From the NCBI RefSeq assembly GCF_000174435.1, contig NZ_ACJN02000002.1, positions 620,001 to 684,000 of the forward strand: 64,000 nucleotides of DNA, read 5' to 3'. The notes below the pieces were generated by a model, which was not told the DNA's origin, searched no databases, and worked only from the letters and a program-made list of their open reading frames with translations. Numbering within the stretch: the first letter of the stretch is position 1; every line of letters begins with the position of its first letter. The stretch comes from Desulfonatronospira thiodismutans ASO3-1. GTDB lineage: Bacteria > Desulfobacterota > Desulfovibrionia > Desulfovibrionales > Desulfonatronovibrionaceae. Of the stretch, positions 34,051-43,100 are shown piece by piece. A program made the translations under genes and the position numbers.

Positions 34051-34808
34051 CCAACAAACACCAAAGTGAGGTGCACAGGCTGGAAGAAAATCTCCAGCTG
34101 CTCAAGCTAACCTGTATAAAAGAGCAGTACAGGCCGGCGGCTGACAAGGCTGCCAGGCAGAACTGGGATCATCTGGGCTATCTGGCCAGGCTGGTCCAGG
34201 CAGAAGCAGATGCCAGGCATGATCGCTCCATCCAACGCCGTATCAGGATGGCCCGTTTCCCAGGCATAAAAACCATGGAGAACTTCGACTGGACATGGCC
34301 GACCAAGATCAACCGCCCGGCCATCCAAAACCTCTTTCGCCTTGGATTTATGAAGGACAAGGCCAACATAATAATCCTCGGAGGAGTAGGCCTGGGCAAA
34401 TCACACATAGCCACAGCCCTGGGTTACAGTGCATGCCTGGAAAAGCATTCTGTGCTGTTTGCCACCACCATAGATGTCATAAACACCCTCTCGGCCGCAC
34501 AGGCTGCACACAAGCTCAAAACAGAGCTCAAGAAATATGTAAGTCCTGAACTGCTCATTCTGGATGAGCTTGGCTACCTGCCCATAGACAAGCAAGGTGC
34601 AGACCTGCTCTTCCAGGTCATAAGCCAGCGCTACGAACAAAAATCAACCATCCTGACCACCAACAGAGCCTTCAAGAAATGGCCCGAGGTGTTCAACAAC
34701 GACAGCACCCTGACCTCAGCCATGTTGGACAGACTTCTGCACCATGCCGAAACTATCCTCATTGAAGGCAAAAGCTATCGGATGAAAGACCAGGTTCAGG
34801 AACAATAG
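34047..34808 (+). CDS. istB: IS21-family helper ATPase IstB
   Basis: A 253-residue AAA+ ATPase with the Walker A loop GGVGLGKSHIATALG and Walker B LLILDELGYLPID. IstB assembles on target DNA and directs IstA to it. It has normal length and a full sensor region (TTNRAFKKWPEVFNND). It follows istA with an ATGA overlap, and its stop is about 110 bp from the right end of the element. Confidence 0.95.
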   Translation: MTNKHQSEVHRLEENLQLLKLTCIKEQYRPAADKAARQNWDHLGYLARLVQAEADARHDRSIQRRIRMARFPGIKTMENFDWTWPTKINRPAIQNLFRLGFMKDKANIIILGGVGLGKSHIATALGYSACLEKHSVLFATTIDVINTLSAAQAAHKLKTELKKYVSPELLILDELGYLPIDKQGADLLFQVISQRYEQKSTILTTNRAFKKWPEVFNNDSTLTSAMLDRLLHHAETILIEGKSYRMKDQVQEQ

Positions 34809-34917
34809 CTCCGCATAGGCAACCGCCGGCATCAACCTTTATGTCTGGAGCTGGCGGTTGCTCCAAAACAACATTTTTAAACCGGCGTTTTATGGCATCT
34901 TCAAGCCGGCGCTAACA

Positions 34918-35361
34918 GTCTGCAAGGCTTGATCTTCCAGCCACGTTGTCGAAGCCGTCTATCCCAGCCCCACTTTTCCGGGTTCTGCCAACCCTGGAAA
35001 ACAGCCCTGGCAGATTGAATTTCTTATTGGCTGAAGTTACAAACTCTAAAGCGGTATTAGGGTTTTGTGATACTTTCTGGAACCGTCTCGGATCTCTATT
35101 GATTTCTCCATCATTCAGCCTATTCCTGGTACTAGCACTCATTTCCAAAAACTTGTCTTTATAATACCCAGGCTGGGCTTCTGCCGGTCTATAGGAAAAG
35201 GGAGTATTTTTGCCTTCACCTCCAGCAGGCCACCAGCTTACATATGCCTGGTAAACCTCACCATCTTTGTTGGTGCGGATTTTCAGAGCGGCATGTCCAG
35301 GGCTCTTCATACCGTGATAAGGCCAGATCAAAACTTCTGCTTCACTTTCATATATACGCAT
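34918..35361 (-). pseudogene. N-terminal part of the second papain-like effector, cut by an IS21 element
   Basis: It begins with the same ATG and AGGAGG site as the intact copy and matches its first 147 residues except for one seen substitution (GEVYQAYV for GEVYQTYV). It keeps the presumed catalytic His23 but ends at the IS target site, so Cys184 and the terminal module are lost. The upstream 35 bases are also shared with the intact copy, which shows that the duplicated unit included the leader. Confidence 0.9.
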
Positions 35362-35431
35362 GTTTCCTCCTGTTTCAGTAACTACGGATTCAGCATATGC
35401 AATAATTCATTGATTTCTGGGAACATTCAGC

Positions 35432-35522
35432 GAACCACATTCAGGGGGATGCCGAAACCGGTCTGAGGACAGCCCCCTGGCCTTATGCCATTAGTCATCG
35501 CCGCCATCCCCTGAATAGTTAC
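35432..35522. repeat. Type B palindromic element between papain-like copy 2 and the lipase
   Basis: The left arm AACCACATTCAGGGGGATGC starts near 35432, and the right arm CCATCCCCTGAATAGTTAC ends at 35522. The centre has CGAAACCGGTCTGAGGACAG and CCCCTGGCC. Confidence 0.8.
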
Positions 35523-35620
35523 GCTGACATTATAGTGGTAAGTCAAGAACCAGGCTGGAATTGCAGCAAATCCCGTTCAAGCGGTATTGATGTCAATCCG
35601 TGCCCATCGATAGCTCGTAA

Positions 35621-35680
35621 GTAACCTTTCAGGAAGATGCCGGAACCGGTCTGGGGACAGTGAGCACTTATTTTTTCTGA
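35621..35680. repeat. Truncated type B element running into a CACTTATTTTTT half-hairpin
   Basis: It starts with GTAACCTTTCAGGAAGATGC and GGAACCGGTCTGGGGACAG, then GAGCACTTATTTTTT; the right half is missing. It ends just before the stop codon of the lipase gene. The 90 bases between this and the previous element have no recognisable features. Confidence 0.65.
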
Positions 35681-35698
35681 TGAAAAATTTACATGTAA

Positions 35699-37589
35699 TC
35701 AATTCAAAATAGACCGTATAAATTCAACATCTTTAACAACCACCCATAAAAGACATTTAACAGCTACTTCTCTGTCACCACCATGAGCAAGATAATAGTT
35801 GCATGCAGATACTACATTAAATGCCTTTTGGACTGTCTGACGTAAGTGTAATGATTTCTCTTTAGAACTTACACTGTCCATATATTCAAATGAATTGCGA
35901 TAAACATTTAATGCTTCGTCTACATGTATTATACGTTTTCGCTTTGCAAAAAAACCAGATCTGGAAAACTTTACCCATTCATCCTGGCTGATTATCTTTG
36001 AATCCTTTGTGTATTTTTCAGGCAATAATGTTTCTGTATTCGAACTATTTCCTTGGATAAACATCTTTATAGTGTTCAAGTTTTTTAGCGATACATATGT
36101 TCCTGTGCCACCGACGCGTTTAACCCAATGCTGACCATTTTTTATATTTACACCATAACTTTTGACACTCTGAGTATCTGAGGCTTGATTTACCAGACCC
36201 ATGCTTTGAGGATGTGCTTGTGGTGGGATGTCAAAATATTTTTTAACATATTTATCACTCCATCCCGGCATTTTTTCTTTTAAAATAACATAACTAGAAT
36301 TTTTAACATCAATATCAAAATCATTTTGAGACCTGCATGACTTATATCTACCAAATTTCTTTAAAATATCATAACAGTAATGCTCATGATCATTTAAAAA
36401 GAGATCTGGCATGCTTGTATGTAAAATTCGATTCATCTTTCTCACTTTTCTTTCCTGGTAACCACCTCCGACTATTTTACCACCATAAAAGCTTGATGCA
36501 CTACGTTCACGAATTAACTCTTTGGAGGAATTGATAATTTTATAGTAATGCAGGATATCTTCAACATTTTGAATAGGATCATCCATATAGCTTTGACTAA
36601 AAACTGTTCCATGATAAGATAAAAAATTTTTTGATATATGGCGTACCATATCAGACACTGCAAGCGAGCCTGGATCGACTTCACTCAATTTTTTAAAAGC
36701 TCCAACTACTGTAGAATGATTGCCCGGGAAAGGAAGAAAATGTATTGAAGGTGGTAGTGGGGGATTAGATGGCGGGTTATGGATTTTATGTTTGTCTTCT
36801 CCGCCTCGATACTTTTTTAAGTTAATTACAGCGCCTGGCTCCGGACAGATTATTTCTGTTCTGTCAATGGGTTGAAAGTTTTTACGGTCATCGTCCAAGG
36901 CAATGATGGCAAGATAATACTGCACATTGGGAGGAATCATCTTCATATCGTATGTAACTTCTGTTGTTCCCCCAGGTACAGGATCAACCGCCAGAATATT
37001 GATTTTGACCTGATACTTAAGGTCATCAAAAATCCGGTTGGCTATACGAAGACAGGTGACAGCGCCCCTGCTCCATCCTACAAGGTTTACAATTTCTGGA
37101 GGACGCCTTTCTAAGGTAAGCTGCAAAATTATATTCATTACCTTAGTCACGTTGTCATCCCAGCCTATTCCCCAAACACGGCCAGCAAACCCATCTGTCC
37201 GGTATGTATCTCCTTTGGCTTCTTCTGCAAACGATCTATGTCCAGTAGCACTGGAGCGCGGAGATCGTCCCAAGACAGAAAAAAGATTAGGTCGTGATGG
37301 ATCTCGCTCTGTTTTTTTTTCTCCGGTCAATGGGTTCAGAAAACCTGGCGTGCTATATTGATAACCCCTGCTTGTTTTTTCAAGATTTTCTGATCCAGGC
37401 CCCATATTGATCATGTATGTGACCTCCTGAGCATTTTCAATCTTATACTCTCCGTCACTGTCCATGGTCATTCTGGCTTCCTGCCCTTTGGGCATGAGAT
37501 TATGCAAAAAAGTCACTGACATGATAATTTTTATCAGGGTGATAGTCTGTTCCATGGTTGAATACTGTAAAGACAAATGGCTTATGCAT
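35699..37589 (-). CDS. Putative T6SS lipase effector (GxSRGA) with a one-base frameshift near the start
   Basis: The best start is the ATG at 37589, eight bases after a perfect AAGGAGG. It encodes MHKPFVFTVFNHGTDYHPDK, a typical beginning for this group, but it meets a stop after about 30 codons. The frame continues after a run of six T (A on the plus strand, 37506-37511); five T would give one continuous frame of 629 residues. The main body (intact to 35699) has the alpha/beta-hydrolase elbow GWSRGA, an Asp in AVDPVPGG and a His in PGNHSTVV, as in Tle-type phospholipases. The C-terminus (WVKFSRSGFFAKRK, VDEALNVYR) is the module shared with two other cargo proteins. The gene is visibly AT-rich against its neighbours. 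It could be inactive, phase-variable or rescued by slippage. Confidence 0.75.
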
Positions 37590-37646
37590 TGGTCGTGCCT
37601 CCTTGGGTGAAAATGCATTCAATCAATACGATAAAGTCAAACACTT

Positions 37647-37772
37647 GTAGCCATTCAGAGTAATGCATGATACCGGCTTGGGTAGCCATGCAGAAGAATT
37701 TGGATACTGGTCTTCGGAGAGTCCCCTGGACTTTTGCCATTACCCACCATTGAGAACCCTTTTGATGGCTAC
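37647..37772. repeat. Diverged type B palindromic element
   Basis: The left arm GTAGCCATTCAGAGTAATGC starts at 37647, and the right arm CCTTTTGATGGCTACG ends at 37772. The centre shows ATACCGGCTTGG and GAGAGTCCCCTGG. It separates the lipase gene from the last gene of the T6SS operon. Confidence 0.65.
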
Positions 37773-37779
37773 GATCACT

Positions 37780-39534
37780 TCACCCCACCACAGCCTGAAA
37801 CCTGCCAATCTGACGGAACAGTTGATTTTTGGCCTTTTTGTGCAGTTTGCCACTCAGGTACTGATCCCTGGACCATTCCTGATCCATCTCCCCTGCCTGG
37901 ATCATCCGGGGAAAGAGCGGCAGAAATTCTATTTTGTGTGGCAGGTAGTATGCTCCAAGCTCCCTGGAAATTGTCCGGCGCAGGTGGTCCCGGATCTGGG
38001 CCTGGCCGGGATTCATAGTGCCGTCATTTCTGATGCAGGCTGCGGTAAAGACCACCAGTACCCGGCGGGAATCATCCCTGGCGGCATAACCCGGCAGGGT
38101 AATGAGCAGGCAAAGCACTCCCCGGGGCAGAGCACTGGCTGCTACTTCCTGGACCATGTTTTCCGGAAAATGCAGTCCATCCTGGTCCACATGAGGAGGT
38201 CGAATATAGTTCCACACCTGCCCCTGAGGGGCTATAACTGCTGGTGCAGGCAACGTGGTTTCGAGTTGTGTCTCATCATGACCAGCTAGATTGCGGGCAA
38301 TACTTTGAACCAGGACCCCCCAGTCGCCCATGGACGGGGTGGATGGGTCTGTAATGTCCCTTAGGTGCCAGAGGCTGCCAGGGGCCGGCAGGACATGGTT
38401 GTGCGCAATACCCATTCGTCTGGGCGAAATCAGGCAGCACCCTCCCAGAACCGGGGTCCAGGCCAGGTTGGATGCATAGCTTTTTTTGAGATCCATGGCC
38501 TCTATCCAGTCCATCCAGGGTGTGATATCCACAGTCTCCCCGGGATGGCGGAACCAGTGCTCACAGCTCTTGCGCAGACTCAAGGGCTCCTTCAGCAGGA
38601 TATCTCTAAGCCCGCGGCTTATTCCCAGGACCTTGCAGGGCACAGATAATATCCGCCGGGGATCTTCGCGAATCTGCTCCAGGGTCATGTGCACAATAGT
38701 TCCGGCGTTCAGCAGGCTTGCCAGCAGCATGGAAGGCCAGGTTGTCAGGGGATTAAATCCAGGAGCAGCAAAAAACTCCCCCGGACGAAGCCCCAGGGCT
38801 ATCAGACCGTCACGCATGGCCCCGAGATACAGGGTATCCGAGCTGACAGCCCGGGGCATATCCGGCTCCATGGAGCTAGGGTCAAAGAGAAGTGCGGCAG
38901 TGCTTCCAGAGGGATAGACGCTGGATATGGTTTCCGGGTAGTTATCTGATGAGGAGGACGAGACAGTCCAGGGCAGTACCCTGGAGGCATAAGCGCGCAA
39001 CTGGGCGGCGTGCAGGCTGTCCATAACCAGGTGATCCGGATCTAAGGCCTTTAGACGCCTCTGCACCAGCCAGCGTCCCTGCGGAGGCACAAAGGAAAAC
39101 ACCAGGCCCAGTTTTAAAGCAGCCAGCAGTGCAGCAGCCAGTTCAGGACCGGGATGAAGCACTAAGGCCACCAGCTGACCGTTCTTTGCCCCGGCACCAG
39201 CCCAGGCCCGGCTTAGAAGGGCAGCCTGACGACCCAGTTCCGCATAAGAAAGGGACTGGGCCCGGCCCTTGCTATCCAGCACCTGCATGGCCTGAAGCGG
39301 TCTGTCTTTGAACCGGCCTGCCAGATCATAAAAAAAGTCATAATGCCTGAACAGCTCGCTTTTGACCCGGCCCGGCACCTGGCGCTGGTGGGCCTGCACA
39401 AGTCCGTGCCAGAAAGAACCAGGATTTTCCCAGGAGGATTCCAGCCAGGCGATGTTGTCCGGCCCCTGTATCCCGGGGCAGCACAGGCTGTTCTCTATAG
39501 CCGCAAGGTCCAGGGGATTTTGGTCTTCAAGCAT
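37780..39534 (-). CDS. Degenerate AMP-binding (acyl-CoA synthetase-like) protein in the T6SS operon
   Basis: The 584-residue protein has the overall layout of adenylate-forming enzymes: SYAELGRQAALLSRAWAGAG and LVALVLHPGPELAAALLAAL in the N-domain, and a small C-terminal domain. The key motifs are altered. The phosphate-binding loop, normally SGTTGxPK, reads YPSGSTAALLFDPS, and the C-terminal GKxDR lysine motif reads AGEMDQ, so the catalytic Lys is absent. It probably does not make acyl-adenylates by the usual route and may bind a ligand or protein instead. It follows tssJ by 37 bp on the same strand and is the last gene of the operon. The role in the T6SS is unknown. Confidence 0.7.
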   Translation of the reverse strand: MLEDQNPLDLAAIENSLCCPGIQGPDNIAWLESSWENPGSFWHGLVQAHQRQVPGRVKSELFRHYDFFYDLAGRFKDRPLQAMQVLDSKGRAQSLSYAELGRQAALLSRAWAGAGAKNGQLVALVLHPGPELAAALLAALKLGLVFSFVPPQGRWLVQRRLKALDPDHLVMDSLHAAQLRAYASRVLPWTVSSSSSDNYPETISSVYPSGSTAALLFDPSSMEPDMPRAVSSDTLYLGAMRDGLIALGLRPGEFFAAPGFNPLTTWPSMLLASLLNAGTIVHMTLEQIREDPRRILSVPCKVLGISRGLRDILLKEPLSLRKSCEHWFRHPGETVDITPWMDWIEAMDLKKSYASNLAWTPVLGGCCLISPRRMGIAHNHVLPAPGSLWHLRDITDPSTPSMGDWGVLVQSIARNLAGHDETQLETTLPAPAVIAPQGQVWNYIRPPHVDQDGLHFPENMVQEVAASALPRGVLCLLITLPGYAARDDSRRVLVVFTAACIRNDGTMNPGQAQIRDHLRRTISRELGAYYLPHKIEFLPLFPRMIQAGEMDQEWSRDQYLSGKLHKKAKNQLFRQIGRFQAVVG

Positions 39535-39571
39535 GGTCTACCCTTTTATGTCCTGAGCAGGACCGGATAAA

Positions 39572-40117
39572 TCAGTAACGTTGAAATCTGCGGAATATGC
39601 TCCTGCGGCCTTCGATGACGACTGATTGATCCTGGATGCTTATTCTATAGGTGTCGTCCAGGGGCTGGGGCATGAGGTGACGCCAGTCATCCGATTGTTC
39701 TGAAAACAGAAAGTAAAAGGCCACCGGGTTCTGACGGGGCTGGACCACATCAATCTTTTCATCCCTGCCGGGAAGAATGGGGAAAACACCCAGGATGTCC
39801 GGATCCGCCGGATCACCGAACACTTTGGACGCCACGTGGGAATATGTATGTTCAAGGTACTGCTTTTCGTCCGTGGAGCGCACCATCAGGTAGAAAATCC
39901 GCCCGCTGTTGGCGCTTGCATCCGGCTCTATCCTGAGAGTCATCTCCGCAGGCGGAGGGTCCCCTCTCCTTAATCCGCACCCTGTCAGCCCGGCACCCAC
40001 TATGCTCAGGCACAGAAACACCGCCAGCATGGATACAGACTGCCGCGAAAATGTTCGCGCCCCCGGTTTTACAGCACCAGACAGATATATGCTCAGGGAT
40101 ATGATCAAGTCTTTCAT
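39572..40117 (-). CDS. tssJ: T6SS outer-membrane lipoprotein TssJ
   Basis: TssJ is the lipoprotein that anchors the T6SS membrane complex to the outer membrane and contacts TssM. The 181-residue protein has a signal ending in the lipobox LTGCG. The mature part is beta-rich, as in TssJ/VasD (TLRIEPDASANSGRIFYLMV, IDVVQPRQNPVAFYFLF). The start overlaps the tssM stop by four bases (ATGA), but gives an unusually long segment before the hydrophobic core; an internal ATG at 40030 (MLAVFLCLS) would give a standard signal peptide but has no clear ribosome site. Confidence 0.85.
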   Translation of the reverse strand: MKDLIISLSIYLSGAVKPGARTFSRQSVSMLAVFLCLSIVGAGLTGCGLRRGDPPPAEMTLRIEPDASANSGRIFYLMVRSTDEKQYLEHTYSHVASKVFGDPADPDILGVFPILPGRDEKIDVVQPRQNPVAFYFLFSEQSDDWRHLMPQPLDDTYRISIQDQSVVIEGRRSIFRRFQRY

Positions 40118-43100
40118 GGCCTGTCCTCCAGGATAGTTCCGGTATCTATACCTACAGACAAAACAGAGCGCTCATCTGCTGCTTCCGGGGTCACCGGGGT
40201 AAAATCCCGCGGCCTGCGTTCCTGTAGACTGACTGCTTCCCAGGGATCGGCTTCAAAGGTGAACTCTACGGTAATGCTTCCTCCCCATGGGCTTTCCAGG
40301 GACCAGGCAAAGGTGTCCTCATGCAGCGGGCGGGCCTTTTTCAGCAGGCTGAAAAGACCCCAGTGCTGTTCGTCCAGGCGCAACTCACGATGCACCCGCC
40401 TGTTGGTTGACGGGGACTGAAAACCCATACCCGCCACAGCTGCATCGCTTTTCCACCATTTTACCCGGACCTCCTGCCAGTCGGGCTGCTGATTGAATGC
40501 AAAGACAGATGATTCTCCAGAGCGCAGATAGGCCACCACCGGGACATTGGCCCGGTCTCTGGCAGCCGGCAGCCTTGTGGGCAGTACATTGAACACCAGG
40601 GGCCTGGGCTCTCCCTCCCGGTCCCACAGATTGCCTGCAATACGGTGCAGCTCGTTGACTGTAGTCAGCATTCCCCGGGGCAGATTGATCCTGTCCCTGG
40701 AAGCGTCCCGCTGCACCCAGCCATCGCGGCTTTCACGAAAAAACGGCCCCAGAAATTCTTCAAAGTCTTCCCAGAAATCACCGTCCTCAGGATGGATAAC
40801 GTCTTCCAGAGCAGCCGGATCAATCCTGGCTTCAGCTGTCGGGTCCAGAGGAAACCGGCGCTGCAGATGACTTATATGTTCTCCCCTGATATCCTGCCAG
40901 ACCTTGGCCATAGTATTTTCAATATCGCTTCGGCCCAGGTTGAAGGCCAGCAGAAAAGGCTCCAGGAAGGGTCCCCGCCACTCAGGATCTACACCTAGGC
41001 CGGAAAGCCATTTGCGCACCAGATTCACATAGGCATCGGGATCATCCTGCAGTGCGGTGAAACTTATCCGCCCCAGGGGGCTTAAGCGCTCTTTAAATGT
41101 TTCTGCACCATCATCCTGAGACATCCAGGGTGCTCTTCCATCGAGTTCTTCACGCATCTGGTTTATAAAAGCCGTATAGTTCCGCCATTCAGGAATAACC
41201 CCGTCTTCTTCATGCATCAGGTTGCGCACAAATCCAAACTTCTCCAGTTGGTTGGCAAATGAACGGAACAAAGGACTGCCACTGGTGTCCAGACTGGTGT
41301 TTTCATGAAGTGTCAGCAGAAAACGCAGAAACGGGGAATGACGGGTGGGAATCTCATTGAGGACAAAACGCAGGGTGCCCTCGGAGTGAGCCCGGATGTG
41401 AAACTGGTGATAATAATTCACATAACTTTCCACGTATCTTTCAGCATAACTCTCCAGCTGCCTTTCCACAAATTCGGCAAACCTGTCCTGTTCCTCCTGT
41501 GAGACACCAGTTTCTTCCAGCTTTTCATCCAGAGAAATAACCCCCGGTCGGACTCTTTTTTCAAAGGCCTTTGCACTGAACAGGCCGTCAACCCTGGCCC
41601 GTCCTGCAAAAAACAGGGTTCCTTCGCCGGCAGGGTTCAAATGGATATGGGGAAAATCGTCGGTTTCTTCAAAAAATATCAACCCCCTGCTTTGCTGCCT
41701 CTCCTGGGCAAACTGACGCATCATAAGGGTCTTTTTGCTGCGCATCTCCAGATCCACCCATTCCTGCATTGAAATCCTGAAGTTCCTGCGATCCATAAAT
41801 ATATTCAATACAGGCCTCTCATCGGGCGCACGCTCGGATAAGGAGTCCATGAGATCAAATAACGAATGCAGCGAACGGTCCTGGACATCAGGGGTTTCTA
41901 AGGATGACCGGGAAACCAGTTTCAAAAGTTCCAGAAGCTCTTTCTGCCTGATGTTGCGATCTCTGCGCTGCACCCACTGGATTTCGGGACCCACTCCGGC
42001 CACCTGCTGCAGGTGCTCCACAACTTCATAAAGCATGGGATAGGAGTACACTTCCTGCATCAAATCCAGCAGAGGTTCTGCAAGGTCCTGCACCTCCTCA
42101 AGCATCTTTGGACTCATGTATGGGGCCTGCAGAAGTTTTTCCACTCGACGCAGGAAAAAAGTCCAGTTAGTGGCATCTTCAGAGGGGTCCAGGGTTTGTG
42201 GACGAATATGAGAAATGATATCCACTTCGGCAATCACATCCGGCAGGTACTGGTTGCTTGAAGCGTAATCCTCCACCAGCTGCCGGGGCAGGTCCAGATT
42301 TTCGGCCCAGGTGTGCGATCTGGTTAAAATCATGGGCCCCAGTGGATTGTTCGGGGATGCATAGATCAGGCCAAGCAGATAGACTAAGGGCTGGGCGTTA
42401 TCCACCTGGGTACGCAGGCTGTAAAGTTCCGGGTAGAGGTAATGTTTCCGGATTATGTCGGTAAGGCGCTTTACTATAACCTCTTCGGACTCAGGAAAAA
42501 ACCTGGGCAGCACCCGGTGATAAATCCCCTGATACTGGGCCAGTGGAAAAAGTGAATGCAGTTCAGCATAGTCTGCAGGAGGCCTTCTTTCTGCTGCCTC
42601 CACATAGTAATCCAGTCTGGTCAGGTCCCGGTACTCCATACCGAAAGCACTGACCAGGCCCAGGGAGGCCGCCAGAAAAATACCGGCAGCAGCCACCTGG
42701 TGTTTGCGGTTTGCAGGCCAGGCCTGCCTGTAAACCATGGCCTCCTTGCCGGTCTCAAAAGGGTTGCCCGTAGCGTTTTCCTGTCCTGAACCATGCATGG
42801 TCAGTCCAGCAATCTGAGGAGCCTTGCTGAAAGGATCAGGCGCAAGCAGAACATCAGCAAACTCCTGCAATATCTGCATGCGTTGCCGGAAATCTTTGAG
42901 AAACCCCACCATGGCCAGATAATCCCTGCTGGACATGGAAGTAAGTGCCCGGGGCAAAAGCCTTTCATAGCCGTCCTGAACCCTGGCCAGGTCCGGTGAA
43001 TATATCTTTTCATCCCAGGAAACCTGGGGGGAGAGTCTGTGTTTTTGAAGAAAATCCATCCACTGCACAAATCCATGCACCTGGTCCATGTGGGTCAGGG

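Larger units (their letters stand above)
31524..34917 (+). mobile_element. IS21-family insertion sequence with two extra genes
   Basis: The element is 3,394 bp. Its ends are inverted repeats: TGTGAGCGCCAACCTGAAT on the left, and TGTTAGCGCCGGCTTGAAG as the inverse of the right end. A 7-bp target duplication GTCTGCA flanks it (31517-31523 and 34918-34924). Removing the element and one copy of the duplication restores the sequence of the intact effector copy at 28315-28325. It carries istA and istB plus two upstream plus-strand genes, each with a strong AAAGGAGG site. This makes it longer than the usual 2-2.5 kb IS21 element. Confidence 0.92.
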
